From positions 62,001 through 126,000 of the forward strand of contig CM121341.1 in assembly GCA_051530055.1 (NCBI GenBank): 64,000 bases of DNA, in the 5' to 3' direction. Shown here piece after piece: positions 44,028 through 54,890 of this stretch. The position numbers were made by a program, and so were the translations under genes. The notes below the pieces were generated by a model. The model was given only the letters and a program-made list of their open reading frames with translations. It was not told where the DNA came from and ran no database searches. The stretch's first letter is position 1, and each line of letters begins with the position of its first letter. The stretch comes from Neoechinorhynchus agilis (lineage: Eukaryota > Acanthocephala).

Positions 44028-45749
44028 TTAATTTTGGGTTTCTCCACGATCTCGCGGCTGCCACCTCCTTCCCATAAATGAGTGGTACACCATCAAACTC
44101 TTATCCGCCGCGGTCTCGGCCATGTTGTTCGCCGTTCTTTTTCCCAGGTTAAAGACGCGCAGCCTGTCGATCAATTTCTTACAATAAGTCCCGCGCGCGC
44201 CTACTGCGATCCCAACGGTTTTAACCCTGTAGTCTTGAATTTCGAATTGGGCTGCGACCGCCGGGATTATTTGTTTGTATTTACTTTCCTTCGTTTCCGC
44301 CATTATCTCTCCACGTTCTTTTGACGTTTCATAGTAAACTGCGAAGTCTGTTATTTTCGCTTCTTTAGTAGTGCGATCATATGTAATTAAGTCCGGCTTC
44401 CACAGTTTACCGTCTTCCGTGTAATATTGGTTCTTTTCTTGTATTTGAAGGTTATTACCGTGTTTCTTTTTCAGAGCCCATATAAAACGATTTTGTACCG
44501 CGTCGTGTCGTCTTATCATTTGACCAGTTATTTTGTCACATTCACAAATTGCGTGGATGACTGTCTCCCGTGGACAATTGCAGTGACGACATTTTACGGT
44601 TCTTCTTCTGTCTAGGCGATGTAGTACGGTAGCCACTTCTAGTAGCTGGAATCGCAGCTTCACATTCTCGACATAGATCATGTGTCGGTCTTGTCTATAT
44701 CGGAAGGACAGCCGCTCTTTTTGGAATAATCCTTGATCGAAGGACACTTTGCCAGCCGCTTGAGTTACAGCCGTTGCCCACTGACGATCCCACGTTTCCA
44801 TGAAGATATTTTTAAGATTTGGGAAATTCGACCCTGGGACTCCGTTACTTTCATAAACGCTTTGAAGATTTTTGTATTGTTGTGTTTCGATCGCTAATTG
44901 CTTTGTCATTTCTGATCTGCGCATCATTTCGATTATTGCGAGGCGTCTTGAATCAAGGACCGCGAGTGCTATTGACTTAAAACCGAGGCCTCCTCTCGAT
45001 AGCGGTAGAAAAACGGCCCCGTCATTTAAGTAGTTTGGGAGGTGCAATAATTTTTTGATGCGCGTTCTCCAATATTCATCAATTTTTTGGAGGTTGGTTG
45101 GGCAAATATCGTGGACTGCTTGCAGCTTAGCGATAACGCTTGGCAAGCCGTAGTCGTTGATCATGTGAGCAGATTGGGTTGGGCTCAGTCCAGACTTTTT
45201 CGTCACCTCAAATAGGCTGTCTACCATTTCTTCCATTTCCCTCATACTAAGGCTCTTGAATGGCGTTCCCCCGAGGTATGTAATGGGGTCGCCTTCCAGG
45301 ACTGTCTTTATGAGCTCGCCATTTATTTGAACCGATGGTTTGGCTTTGATGTTAAGGTTGCCGCGATTGTATTCCTGGATATATGACGCACATTTACTTG
45401 CACTTAGGTTTAATCCGACCTTTGCAAGTTGTTCTGTTACCAGACTGATCATCGTTTTTAGTTGCTCCTCCGAGTCGGCTAGTAGTATGATGTCGTCGGC
45501 ATATACCATATACGACAGCCTTTCGTTTTTGATTGACACGCCATTGTTTGAACTTTCCAGTGCTTTGAGCGTTTCGTTTATGCATATTGCGAACAGATAT
45601 GGAGACAATGGGTCCCCCTGTTTTACACCTCGGCATAATTTTATTGGGCCAATCGGAAGATTTGACTTTGTATGGACCCACGTGCAGCCAGACCGTAGGA
45701 CGTTGTCGATATAGTTTCGAATATACTGAGGACATCCAATAGATAACAT
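44028..45749 (-). CDS. R2-e RT palm, thumb, CCHC and endonuclease (573 residues)
   Basis: This long open frame carries GVKQGDPLSPYLFAI (residues 41-55), catalytic YADD (83-86), the YLGGTPF block (~158-164), thumb (MINDYGLPSVIAKLQ, LLHLPNYLNDGAVFLPLSRG), SFRYRQDRHMIYVENVKLRF, CCHC knuckle C387/C390/H399/C402, endonuclease P452-D453, D468 and YYE 472-474, and the C-terminal domain (VGIAVGARGTYCKKLIDRLR, MAETAADKSLMVYHSFMGRR). All key residues I know for R2 RT and endonuclease are present. A frameshift near 45760 separates it from the upstream RT part; the annotated first Met is inside the RT and not a true start. Confidence 0.88.
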   Translation of the reverse strand: MLSIGCPQYIRNYIDNVLRSGCTWVHTKSNLPIGPIKLCRGVKQGDPLSPYLFAICINETLKALESSNNGVSIKNERLSYMVYADDIILLADSEEQLKTMISLVTEQLAKVGLNLSASKCASYIQEYNRGNLNIKAKPSVQINGELIKTVLEGDPITYLGGTPFKSLSMREMEEMVDSLFEVTKKSGLSPTQSAHMINDYGLPSVIAKLQAVHDICPTNLQKIDEYWRTRIKKLLHLPNYLNDGAVFLPLSRGGLGFKSIALAVLDSRRLAIIEMMRRSEMTKQLAIETQQYKNLQSVYESNGVPGSNFPNLKNIFMETWDRQWATAVTQAAGKVSFDQGLFQKERLSFRYRQDRHMIYVENVKLRFQLLEVATVLHRLDRRRTVKCRHCNCPRETVIHAICECDKITGQMIRRHDAVQNRFIWALKKKHGNNLQIQEKNQYYTEDGKLWKPDLITYDRTTKEAKITDFAVYYETSKERGEIMAETKESKYKQIIPAVAAQFEIQDYRVKTVGIAVGARGTYCKKLIDRLRVFNLGKRTANNMAETAADKSLMVYHSFMGRRWQPRDRGETQN

Positions 45750-47071
45750 ACCTTCGTGGATAGAGGAGTGGCTGTGTCGAATGCGTTTTTGACGTCTAAA
45801 ACCGCAATTGCCAAGCTCCTTTTGCGATCACGAGTTGACCGAACGAGACTTTTTATCGTCAGGAGGTTGGCAAAACATCCGGCGGAATCGAATGCGGTCT
45901 GGCCAGTTGCCAACTGAGTTGAGCTACGCTACCTTGCTAAAAGGATTCGGTGAAGAACTCGTTGAAGTATGGAGGAAATTGTAATGGGTCTCCAACCTTC
46001 AGTGCTCCTCAACTTATCTTCAGAAGCAGAGTTCTTTGGAACAAGAATTGTTTTTCCACTGTTCCATTCTTTTGGTGGATATCCACAGCTTAAAATGGCG
46101 TTAAACAGTACGCAGATTCCAGCCATATGCGGGTCCATTCGTGTCAAGTCTCTCTTTGTAACGTTGTCAGGGCCGGCCGCTGATGATCCCTTCACTCCCT
46201 GTATCGCCGACTGGATTTCCTCTACTGTGATAATTGGGAACGGAGCAGAAGGGAAGGATTGACAGCCCTTTGTCACGCGCTTTTCCCCGTTGCCAAAAAG
46301 ACGCTCATAGTGTTCCTCAATTTCGGCGGCACTTAACACACATTGTTTCGATTGTGTCCCTCGGAACAGCTCTCCGGCCAGTCTAGAGGTATTGTTAAAG
46401 TACAGTGCCTTATTTCGTCTTTTATTTATTTCGCTTATTTGGGGTCGGTTCATTCCACGTCGTCGCGTACAGGGCAAGCAACCGTATTGGCAGCTCCAAA
46501 CGTTGAAGGACCTTAGGCAAACTCTATTTGATCTTATCCTTTTGGTTTCGAATTCACCAGCACGGTGAATGACGAAGTCGCAGTCGAAACTAAGAGCCGC
46601 CATATGCAACACAAGGACGTCAGACGTGACTACCCCATTGCGAATAAGATTAATGGTATCGTTTATCGACATATTAGTGTCTCTTATTACGCCCTGAAGC
46701 GACTCGAATTTCGAGGGATTGGATTCGAAGTCGTCGATGATCCTCCGTTGAACCCTTCGCCATTGCGTCGGATTGTTAAAGACGAAGAACGCAATTGTCC
46801 GCAGTGTTAAGTTTGAGCTTCTAAATAGGTTTATTATTCTCAAACCTCTGGCCTTCGCTTCTGAGACGTGTCCACATCGGCTCGACCTGGGGACTTCAAG
46901 AAATGTTCGATACTGCTGAGCCATTTCTTCGATTACGTCGGGAGTGAAACCCTCGGGGCAACGCCGCAAATATTCGATCTGCCTCTCTATGAATTTTCTA
47001 TACCGCGGGTGCAAGGATCGATGAGACTGCACACAGGTGAGGAACTCTAGGGCCTCCGAAGTACCGAACAA
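45750..47071 (-). CDS. R2-e linker and first half of RT
   Basis: The open frame 47071-45929 (380 residues) holds the linker (FGTSEALEFLTC, LHPRYRKFIERQ, RGLRIINLFRSSNLTLRTIA, NPTQWRRVQRRIIDDF), the conserved FNVWSCQYGCLPCTRRRGMN, RNKALYFNNTSRLAGELFRG, and the RT start GVKGSSAAGPDNVTKRDLT with EGWRPITISSILQRVLHRIL. It ends at TAG 45929-45931. The same frame continues after it as GQTAFDSAGCFANLL and LAIAVLDVKNAFDTA (motif A) to about 45760, where the frame shifts. Confidence 0.85.
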
Positions 47072-47086
47072 GTGTGGATTGCACGA

Positions 47087-48331
47087 CTAAGTAGTCGCGC
47101 TACCTAACTCTGTTAAATCTCGGTTATTATTCGCACTGCCATGTGACTGAAAGGAAAAGGTATCTTCCCGTGTCTCTGCTAACTCGTGGAATCGAGGAAC
47201 GACCGAAGGCTTGTTAGACGGTTGATCAGGTTTCCCAGGAATTGAACTAGATATGAATGCGTTGTTGTGTGTGCGTGCCTCTGTTGCATGCCGCGTGCTC
47301 GTGGTGGAAAGCGTGACTTTATTGGAGAGTTCTGCGTCGACGGATTTCGATTCCTCATCTTTTGGGTTATGATCGTTCTGGACAAAGGAAGCCCTACTAT
47401 CCGGCACCTCTACCAACTCGCAGCGCTCAGGTGACACCGATGATCTGCGCGGCTGTCGATGGCACGACCCCAGACCGGTCGGAGCTATGAGTGCGCTGCT
47501 GTATGCGCGTTCACGTGCTGTGAGCGGAGTATTGTGCATGGAGGGCGCTGCGTTCTGCGAGAGTGATGCGGCGGGGCGATGCGAGGAATCGTCCAACCTG
47601 TCTTTTGTTTTTGCGATGTGTTGGGTGCAGTGAGTGTGATCAGGGAAGGCCGCGATGGACGTGTTTGCAGCGTGATAACTCGTGTTGTCAATGTGCTCAG
47701 ATCCGGTGGCCATAGCATAAAATAAACCGTCTTTCTTTTCTTGGGCTTCACTTGTTGTAACCCCGGTGCCTGCGTCTTTTATCTTAACTCGCTTAAAACA
47801 TTGTAAGTAGTGAGATCTGGCGGAGTAGATCGAACGAGTGGAGCGGGTTTTACAGAGAGCACAAGTATACGAGATGCTTTTCGCCAAATGGCATACTTTA
47901 AGGTGAATTTCCAAGGCGTTGAACTGCCCAAGACCCAAAACTTTTACATCGCAGCTCGGGCAGACGGCTGGTGAGATTCCGCCAGCGTAGGTAACTGCGG
48001 CTTCATTGAGCACTGAAAAGGTTTTGTTACCCTCCTCAATTTTGCTTAAGATCTCTCTATATGCTGAGACATAAAGAATCTTGCATTGGCGAGTGTGCGC
48101 TCCAACGCTTCCTGGTGCTGCGCTCCGAAAGTTGTTGCAGATTTTACACACCCATGAGATTGGCCCTCGCGCATGACTTTCTTTCATATGCTCAAGAAAG
48201 AGACTGTGCTTCGTTCTGCCCATAGCCTGAAAAGGGCACAGAATACATTCTAGGTTATTTTCAGCAGTGATCGGATAACCAACTTCGATCAACGAGAGCG
48301 CAGGAATTTCGCGGCCTATTGAGGAACTCAT
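47087..48331 (-). CDS. R2-e N-terminal zinc-finger region (414 residues)
   Basis: The ATG at 48331 gives MSSSIGREIPALSLIEVGYP. Four fingers follow: CILC...H...H, CKIC...H...C, CPSC...H...H and CALC...H...C, the same CCHH-CCHC pair twice as in R2-d. A long Ser/Thr/His-rich low-complexity region follows. The frame stops at TAG 47087-47089, in frame with the linker at 47071. In R2 proteins these fingers bind DNA next to the insertion site. Confidence 0.86.
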   Translation of the reverse strand: MSSSIGREIPALSLIEVGYPITAENNLECILCPFQAMGRTKHSLFLEHMKESHARGPISWVCKICNNFRSAAPGSVGAHTRQCKILYVSAYREILSKIEEGNKTFSVLNEAAVTYAGGISPAVCPSCDVKVLGLGQFNALEIHLKVCHLAKSISYTCALCKTRSTRSIYSARSHYLQCFKRVKIKDAGTGVTTSEAQEKKDGLFYAMATGSEHIDNTSYHAANTSIAAFPDHTHCTQHIAKTKDRLDDSSHRPAASLSQNAAPSMHNTPLTARERAYSSALIAPTGLGSCHRQPRRSSVSPERCELVEVPDSRASFVQNDHNPKDEESKSVDAELSNKVTLSTTSTRHATEARTHNNAFISSSIPGKPDQPSNKPSVVPRFHELAETREDTFSFQSHGSANNNRDLTELGSATT

Positions 48332-48820
48332 AAGAATCTAATAATTACTGGATAAAAGTTTAAAAGAAAATAAAACTATTACTAATTATCTAAAATCTAC
48401 GAGAAATTCCTATCGGAGGCGCTCTTAAATTGATAAAGTAAATAAATAAAATTTTAAAAATTTCGTCACTTAGACACGGAAGAAACGTCGAAAAAACTGC
48501 GTCTTCCTGAAAGACGAAGCAAATCCTGCGGAAACTTGAAAAATCGTGTTCGGGGGTGCCAACAACCCCTAGGAGCGACTTAAAGTTAAAAATAAAAACT
48601 AATTTTGCGAACGTGAGTTGGCACGGGTTAAAAGGGCTGTGCTCTGCGAACCACGAAGATAGAAGAGCTCAGACCCCGATGGGTTCGATAACCTCGTGAC
48701 GCACTGTTAAAGACACTTAACTTACTTGTCGCTTGAGATTTTTAGTCCGGCGGAGATCTTTTTTAAAGTTTGAAAGCGGCAGATGTTGATATCTTTTGAT
48801 GATAGATGGAAGTTACGTGC
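48332..48820 (-). promoter_or_regulatory. R2-e 5'UTR with conserved blocks
   Basis: A 489-bp leader. It shares AAAAAACTGCGTC (48491-48503) and the region 48621-48675 (GGGTTAAAAGGG, GTGCTCTGCGAACCA, AGAGCTCAGACC) with R2-d and R2-f, at the same spacing from the 28S junction as in R2-d (about 145 versus 141 bp). Candidate structured RNA; the fold is not established. Confidence 0.45.
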
Positions 48821-51000
48821 AATGCTTTGTTTTAATTAAACAGTTGGATTCCCCTTGTCCATACCAGTTCTAGGCCAGCTGTTTAACGCTGATCGGATCC
48901 CCGCGCAAGAAGCGAACGTACCCGTTTGGATACGTCGAACAAACGCGGAGCATAGCTATCGCTGTCCACAGTACGCAGCACCAAGTTCCGTCCTCGAAAT
49001 CGACTCTTTCGCAAGAGCAAATAACTGAGACAGATCCAAGAGTCGACAACATACCGCTTCTCGCGACAGCCCGGCCAGCTCAGCTTGTAGAGCCAATCCT
49101 TTTTCCGAAGTTACGGATCTAATTTGCCGACTTCCCTTGCCTACGTTTCCCTATCGACTAGAGGCTACTCACCTTGGAGACCTGCTGCGGAAATCAGTAC
49201 GAACAGGTACGGTCTGAATATTCTCGCACCCAGATTTTCAAGGACAATACGAAGCGCTCGGTACATCGCAGGAATCGCGCTGCATTACGGAACGTGTACC
49301 CTATCAACAGATGATCTAATTCCAGGGATAAAGTTCCTAACAAAGAAGAGAAAACTCTTCTCCAGACTTCGTATAGTTATTCTCTGGGATTGCTCGTGTC
49401 ACCACTTATGCTGAACATCATCTGCCCAAGAAGAACATCTGAATAGATCAAGCATAAACCGCATCCTGGCTCGGGAATATTAACCCGATTCCCTTTCGAT
49501 TGTATTGCGCAATGCAACACGCTTAATCACGAATTTGCACGTTTTCTTAGGATCGGCTGATCCATGTCCAAATGTGGTTCACATGGAACCTTTCTCCACT
49601 TCAGTCTTCAATGCTCTCATTTGAATACTTGCTACTACCACCAAGATCTGCACTAGCGGCGGCTTCACTCCAACTCACGGTGCAAGTTTCAACACCACCG
49701 CATACGCCCTTCTACACGTCAAGCCATTTGTACATTTGTGTCCGGCATCGACGGTCAAGCATGGATATACGTCTCCAGCGCCATCCATTTTCAGGGCCAG
49801 TCGATTCGGCAGGTGAGTTTTTACACACTCCTTAGCGGATTCCTACTTCTGCGGCCACCGTCCTGCTGTCAATATCGACTGACACCTTTCATGGTATCTC
49901 ATGAGAGGCACTTTTGGCACCCTAGCTCAACGTTTGGTTCTTCCCACATCGCCAGTTCTGCTTACCAAAAATGGCCCACTTGGTGCCATCGCATTTACAC
50001 GCGACACTCAGCAGCAGCATAAGCAACTGTGAAGAAGTGACCGAGCTTATTACCCATTTAAAGTTTGAGAATAGGTCGAGGACAATTCGTCCCCAATGCC
50101 TCTAATCATTCGCTCTACCAGATAAAACTGTCTTATGCAACACCAGCTTTCCTGGGGGAAACTTCGAAGGGAACCAGCTACTAGATGGTTCGATTAGTCT
50201 TTCGCCCCTATACCCAAATCTGACGATTGATTTGCACGTCAAAAACGCTACGGACCTCCACCAGAGTATCCTCCGGCTTCATCCTACTCAGGCATAGTTC
50301 ACCATCTTTCGGGTCTCAACATGTACGCTCAATTGCGAACAACAACCAACAGTACCTTGCATGTGTCATCCATCATAGGTGATGACCCGGCTAACGGCCA
50401 ATAACCGCAGCTGGTTATCACAATCATTAACAAACTCGCGTTAACTATGCTATCCAGCTTTATTGATCTGGATAATTCGCGCATTTGTTGAACACCTTAG
50501 CCCGTGTTTCAAGACGGTTCAAATGATGCCGCCGTTTTACCCGCATTATCTTCTCGAACATCCGACTGAATCCGCAATCAACATCGACGAACAAGCCTAA
50601 CAGTGAGTGAAACAACACCGAAAGAATCCAACGATGCTGGCGATTACGTCATTGGAATGCTCAATTTTAGTTTAAAAACTCAACCTCAACCGACCGTTGC
50701 CTGCAGAGGCAATTTGACCACCACATAGATATGTGCTCTTGCGAACTCATCCAATGTGAATTCACCAATATCGACAAAGTCAATAGGTGAAGTTCAACGC
50801 GTCTGCGGCAGAGGCAAAGTCATGCAGAGCGTCAGCCAAAAATTGCGATGTACGCTTCTGCACTACACATACACGAGTGTGTGTATGTACCAGCAGATAA
50901 CACATCTGAATTGCCAAGACCGAACCTTATGCGTACCCATTTGCTTTTCAATGTGCAGTTTCACGTACTATTTAACTCTCTTTCAAAGTCCTTTTCAACT
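48821..51000 (-). rRNA. 28S rRNA 5' part, truncated (H)
   Basis: Copy of 27816 to ~30025, nearly identical. It ends at CTTTTCAACT (51000), about 380 bp short of the 28S 5' end, where an inverted 5.8S block starts. It lacks the palindromic expansion of the other copy (one GGCCAATAACCGCAGCTGG at ~50396). Confidence 0.92.
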
Positions 51001-51165
51001 TGTGCGGTGGATAACTTGGACCGTCGTTCGATGAAGAACGTCGCAAAGTGCGATAAGTTCCGCGAAATGCAGATCTCCTGGAACGGAAAATGTTCGAACG
51101 CAAATGGCGACTGTGAATACAATATTCGCAGCCACATCCGACTGAGTAACGTTTATTGCTAAAGT
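51001..51165 (+). rRNA. 5.8S rRNA copy, inverted
   Basis: Plus-strand 5.8S (GTGCGGTGGATAACTTGG, TTCGATGAAGAACG, GCGAAATGCAGATC). It lacks its first few bases at the junction with 28S H. It carries a few changes against 30740-30906, such as GATAAC for GATCAC and CGTCGCAAAGTGC for CGCCGAAAAGTGC, and may be a pseudogene. Confidence 0.88.
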
Positions 51166-51500
51166 GAACAAGTGTGGGTGAATGTCAATGGAAATTGATC
51201 TTCTGATCGTTGCCATTGACTTTACGGTTACTGCGTTTGCCTCTGGGTGACGCGCAGGAAACTAAGATAAGGTAAATGAGAAAAAATTATTTCAGAGATG
51301 CCACTGCTAATATAGTTATGCAACACGTGAATCAATACTGTTGACGGTGAAAAGGGTTCAATAATTGTGAAGGTATTTGAGTCGGTTAAATATTGATCGT
51401 GCGTTCTACTTTCGAGTAGATGATGATGAGTTGTGTAAGATGAGGAGAGTACACGTTGTTGCATCATACTTTTATTAGCAGAATTGGCATGAAAGTCACG
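51166..51500 (+). other. ITS2 copy, inverted
   Basis: Plus-strand counterpart of 30406-30739, continuous with the 5.8S copy on its left and the 28S start on its right. Confidence 0.85.
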
Positions 51501-51694
51501 TTCTCAGTTCGGATGGGAGAATCCGCTGAACTTAAGCATATCAATAAGCGGAAGAAAAGAAACCAACAGGGATTCCCATAGTAATGGCGAATGAACAGGG
51601 AATAGTTCATAACGGAATCGCGCTGACTTGTCAGCTGCGAATTGTGGTGTACGATCAGTTTGTGGGTTCAGTTGCGTGGTAATAAGTCCAGGTT
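51501..51694 (+). rRNA. 28S rRNA 5'-end fragment, inverted
   Basis: Plus-strand start of 28S (CGCTGAACTTAAGCATATC, GGGATTCCCATAGTAATGGC) running ~190 bp to TAATAAGTCCAGGTT. There it meets antisense 28S 3' sequence. Confidence 0.9.
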
Positions 51695-52045
51695 TAAAAA
51701 CACGGCTGCCAACTACGCTGGTCAATTCATTTTATAAGTAGACACTGAGCGCAGATGATAAAGTCGCCGCTGGCGGATTAATCGTCGAGAAAAAACGTAA
51801 TTTCCGCGTGGAAAACTTCGCTCGTTCTCGCATTTGTAAAAAATCCAGACCGCCTAGTGCGCATTAGTGTTGTTGCTCCTAGGTAGGCTTCCGACTTAGA
51901 GGCGTTCAGTCGTAATCCTGCGGACGAAGCTTCGCACCATCGGCCTCTCGACCGAGTGGGTGTACCTGATGTCCAAACCTGCGGTTCCTCTCGTACTTAG
52001 CAAGATTGCTATTACAACAACCAGCTCAACTGTAGGGTAAAACTA

Positions 52046-52083
<38 letters not shown>

Positions 52084-52126
52084 TATTAATGGGTGAACAA
52101 TCCAACGCTATGGGACTTTTGCATCC

Positions 52127-52164
<38 letters not shown>

Positions 52165-52187
52165 GACGTCGCTGTGGACGCTTGGCC

Positions 52188-52234
<47 letters not shown>

Positions 52235-52640
52235 TAAAACTCGTAAAATTCAAAAGGATCGACAAGCCAAACTTTCATTGTCTTTATTCGTACTGAAAAT
52301 CAAGATCAAGCAATCTTTTGCCCTTTCGCTCTATGCGAGGTTTCTGCCCACGCTGAGATTGCCTTAGGACACCTGCGTTAGGTTTTAACAGATGTACCGC
52401 TCCAGTCAAACTCCAAATCATTCTGTGTTCTCAGACCAGACACTCCTTCGACACTAAAGAAAGGATTATATATCGCAATTAGCGAATTAACGCTACCTGA
52501 ATCACTGAGTAAGTAAAGAAACAATGATGGTAGTGGTATCTCACCGGCGCGGCCTCCCACCTATTCTACGCCCATCATGTTTCTTCACAGAGACTGACTA
52601 GAGTCAAGCTCAACAGGGTCGTCTTTCCCCGCTGTTACTC

Positions 52641-52674
<34 letters not shown>

Positions 52675-52718
52675 GATGCAGACAGGGACAGTAGGAATCT
52701 CAATAATCCATTCATGCA

Positions 52719-52750
<32 letters not shown>
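51695..52750 (-). rRNA. 28S rRNA 3' part (J), up to R2-f
   Basis: Antisense 28S matching 5255-6309. It lacks the final ~120 bp of the gene's 3' end, being cut at AACACGGCTGCC, and ends at the R2 site (CATTTGGCTA, 52750). Confidence 0.92.
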
Positions 52751-52875
52751 GGGCTTCATTTATTAAAGGAAAAAACACACATTCACACGTTATCAATTCG
52801 CTGTCTTAAGTCGCTTTTAGTTACTATTACTTCATTCACTTTTACTAAGTTGTATCAAATTTCTTCCGTCCCGCT

Positions 52876-53109
52876 TTAACTATCGTTGTGGAAAACAACC
52901 ACGGATTGTTCGGCGGCCGTTTGCGCCATATTTAGCGCCGTGCGTTTCCCCGCTGAGAGGAGCTTCAGGCGGCGGAGCAAGAATTGGCCGAAAATGCCTC
53001 GTGAGCCTACTGCAAGACCGATGGTGAACACCTTGTACGTACTGATGTTTAGGTGCTTTGCCACCACCGGAATGATCGGCTCATATTTTTTTTCCTTGCT
53101 TTGCATCAC
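52876..53109 (-). CDS. R2-f C-terminal domain, separate frame after a stop
   Basis: Follows the endonuclease in the same frame after TAG (53110-53112) and a GTG codon, then ATG. It contains KKYEPIIPVVAKHL, TIGLAVGSRGIFGQFLLRRL and RTALNMAQTAAEQSVVVFH, and ends early (NDS) compared with other copies. The stop is at the same aligned codon as in R2-b. Confidence 0.55.
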   Translation of the reverse strand: MMQSKEKKYEPIIPVVAKHLNISTYKVFTIGLAVGSRGIFGQFLLRRLKLLSAGKRTALNMAQTAAEQSVVVFHNDS

Positions 53110-54890
53110 CTATTCTGCCCGATCTGGACCGGTTTCGTAATAAACGGCGACATCCGCAATATACACGTCGCCGGATGATTTGTTTCTTAATATTAGATCC
53201 GGTTTGTTCAGGTTGCCGGCGTCATCGTAAATCCGACTCTCGGTTAAACGCTCAAATCTTGCGGATGGTCCCTTTGTAACGGACCACACTAGGCGTGCCT
53301 GCACCTTGTCATGCCTCGTTGTCATTATGGAGGACGCGTAGTCACACCCGTTGAGGACGTGCGCACAGGATTCCACAGGTGCGGTGCAGTGCCGACAACC
53401 CTTTGTCCTCTGGTGGTCCATGCAACTTTGCACCGAGCCAACCTCCAACAGCTGAAGCCGCATCTTCACTTGTTCCACATACCGGCCGTGGCGATCTTGC
53501 CTATATCGGAAGGAAACGAGCCGGCGGTCGCAGTTGCCATCAGTGAAACATTGGAATCGCTGGGCCTGCGTTGTTGCCTCCTTCCAGAGTTTGACACAGT
53601 TTACGAAACACGCCGCTGGGAGAGAGGTCGCTTAGATCGCATGACTCCATTCTGCCAAAATGTGTAATCAATTGATTAACCTCGCTTTTAAAATCAACGG
53701 CGTCTCCGTATCTCTTTAGCGCATATCTGAGGGCGCCCAACCTCCTTGTCTGGACCTCGTGCAGCACGGACCGAAAACCAAGTCCACCTTTCGACAGCGG
53801 TAAAAAAAATGCTCCGTCGCATATGCATCTAGGAAGCTCAAGGAGACGCTTTAATCTTACCTTCCAATGTTGATCGACCTTTGTAAGGTTTGTCGGTGAT
53901 ATATCCCATGAGGCCTCAAGTCTGGCCAAAAGAGATGGCAGAGCATAATCATTGAGCATATGAGCTGCTTGGGTGCGGGTTAACTGTGCCGTACTTACCT
54001 TATTGAAGAGGGAGTCCAAAATGAGCAGTGCCTCCCCTAGCGTCGTTTCCTTCCAGGGTGTTCCACCAAGGTATTTGACCGGGTCTCCCTTGATTATTGT
54101 GCGAAGTGTCACATCGTTCACTTTGATTTCGGAGTCCTCATGTACCTTCATTTTCCCGTCTTTGAAAGTATGCCGGTATACCGTACACTTCTCTTCGCTA
54201 AGCTGCAACTTCTTCTGACTCAGTTTTACTTGTAGGGCATCAATCTTCTTTTGCAGGCTGGTGCTGTCGTTCGCCAGTAGGAGCACGTCGACGTACGCCG
54301 TTTGAGAGTGAGTTCCCGAGATTAAGACTGCGAACCTCTTTCAGGACATCATCTAAGCACAGCGCAAAAAGAAATGGGGAGAGGGGATCCCCTTGTTTCA
54401 CCCCCCTCGCGAATTTGACAGGACTCGAAGGTTTTGTATTGCCCATGAGAATCCTAGTAGAGCTTCCATCATAGGTTCCCATCACGTACTTCAGCAGGTA
54501 GTTGGGGCATCCTTTTTCCCGCAGGGCATCTTCGACAGCCTGATGGGATACCGAGTCAAAGGCACTCTTGACGTCGAGCACCGCAACAGCGAGTGGTTTC
54601 CTGCCCATTCTCTTTTCTCTCACTACACTCCGAAGAGTGAGGAGATTTGCCATACAGGCAAAGGGCTCAAAAGCGGTCTGCCCTTCATCAAGGCTGCAGA
54701 CAGCGCGAAGTCTTTTCAGAAGGATGCGGTGCAAAATCCGCATGATAATTGAGGAAATCGTTATGGGTCGCCATCCCTCCTGTGTCAGTAACTTCGACGA
54801 TGATGCGCTGGACTTCGGGAGCAGGATGGTTTTAGCCTCAAGCCACGATTGTGGTGGGCAACCGTTCTGCATGACAAGATTAAAGAGCAC
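53110..54890 (-). pseudogene. R2-f RT, thumb, CCHC and endonuclease, broken frames
   Basis: Frame 54890-54240 holds LAVAVLDVKSAFDSVSHQAV (motif A) and GVKQGDPLSPFLFALCLD. A deletion and frameshift near 54300 damage the catalytic motif (YVDVLLLAND in place of YADDVLLL). Frame 54286-53540 holds YLGGTPWKE, thumb (LNDYALPSLLARLE, DGAFFLPLSKGG). A frameshift near 53560 leads to frame 53478-53110 with the CCHC (CRHC...H...C) and endonuclease (KPDLILRNKSSGDVYIADVA, VYYE). RT activity is certainly lost. Confidence 0.85.

Larger units (their letters stand above)
43810..48820 (-). mobile_element. R2-e: nearly intact full-length R2 element
   Basis: About 5.0 kb between 28S G and 28S H. 3'UTR 43810-44027 ends in AATAAATGAGTCAT before TAGCC. 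Coding region 44028-48331; 5'UTR 48332-48820 shares blocks with R2-d and R2-f. As with R2-d, the 5' junction is at AATGCTTTG, about 117 bp upstream of the canonical R2 site. I count three lesions: two in-frame TAG codons and one frameshift. Same lineage as R2-g. Confidence 0.93.

Noticed and set aside
45929-47089. Programmed TAG read-through in R2-e (two in-frame TAG codons, plus one in R2-h)
   Set aside because: Other copies have TAA and TGA stops and frameshifts at unrelated places, and no stop position is shared between R2-e and R2-g. Ordinary decay explains them.
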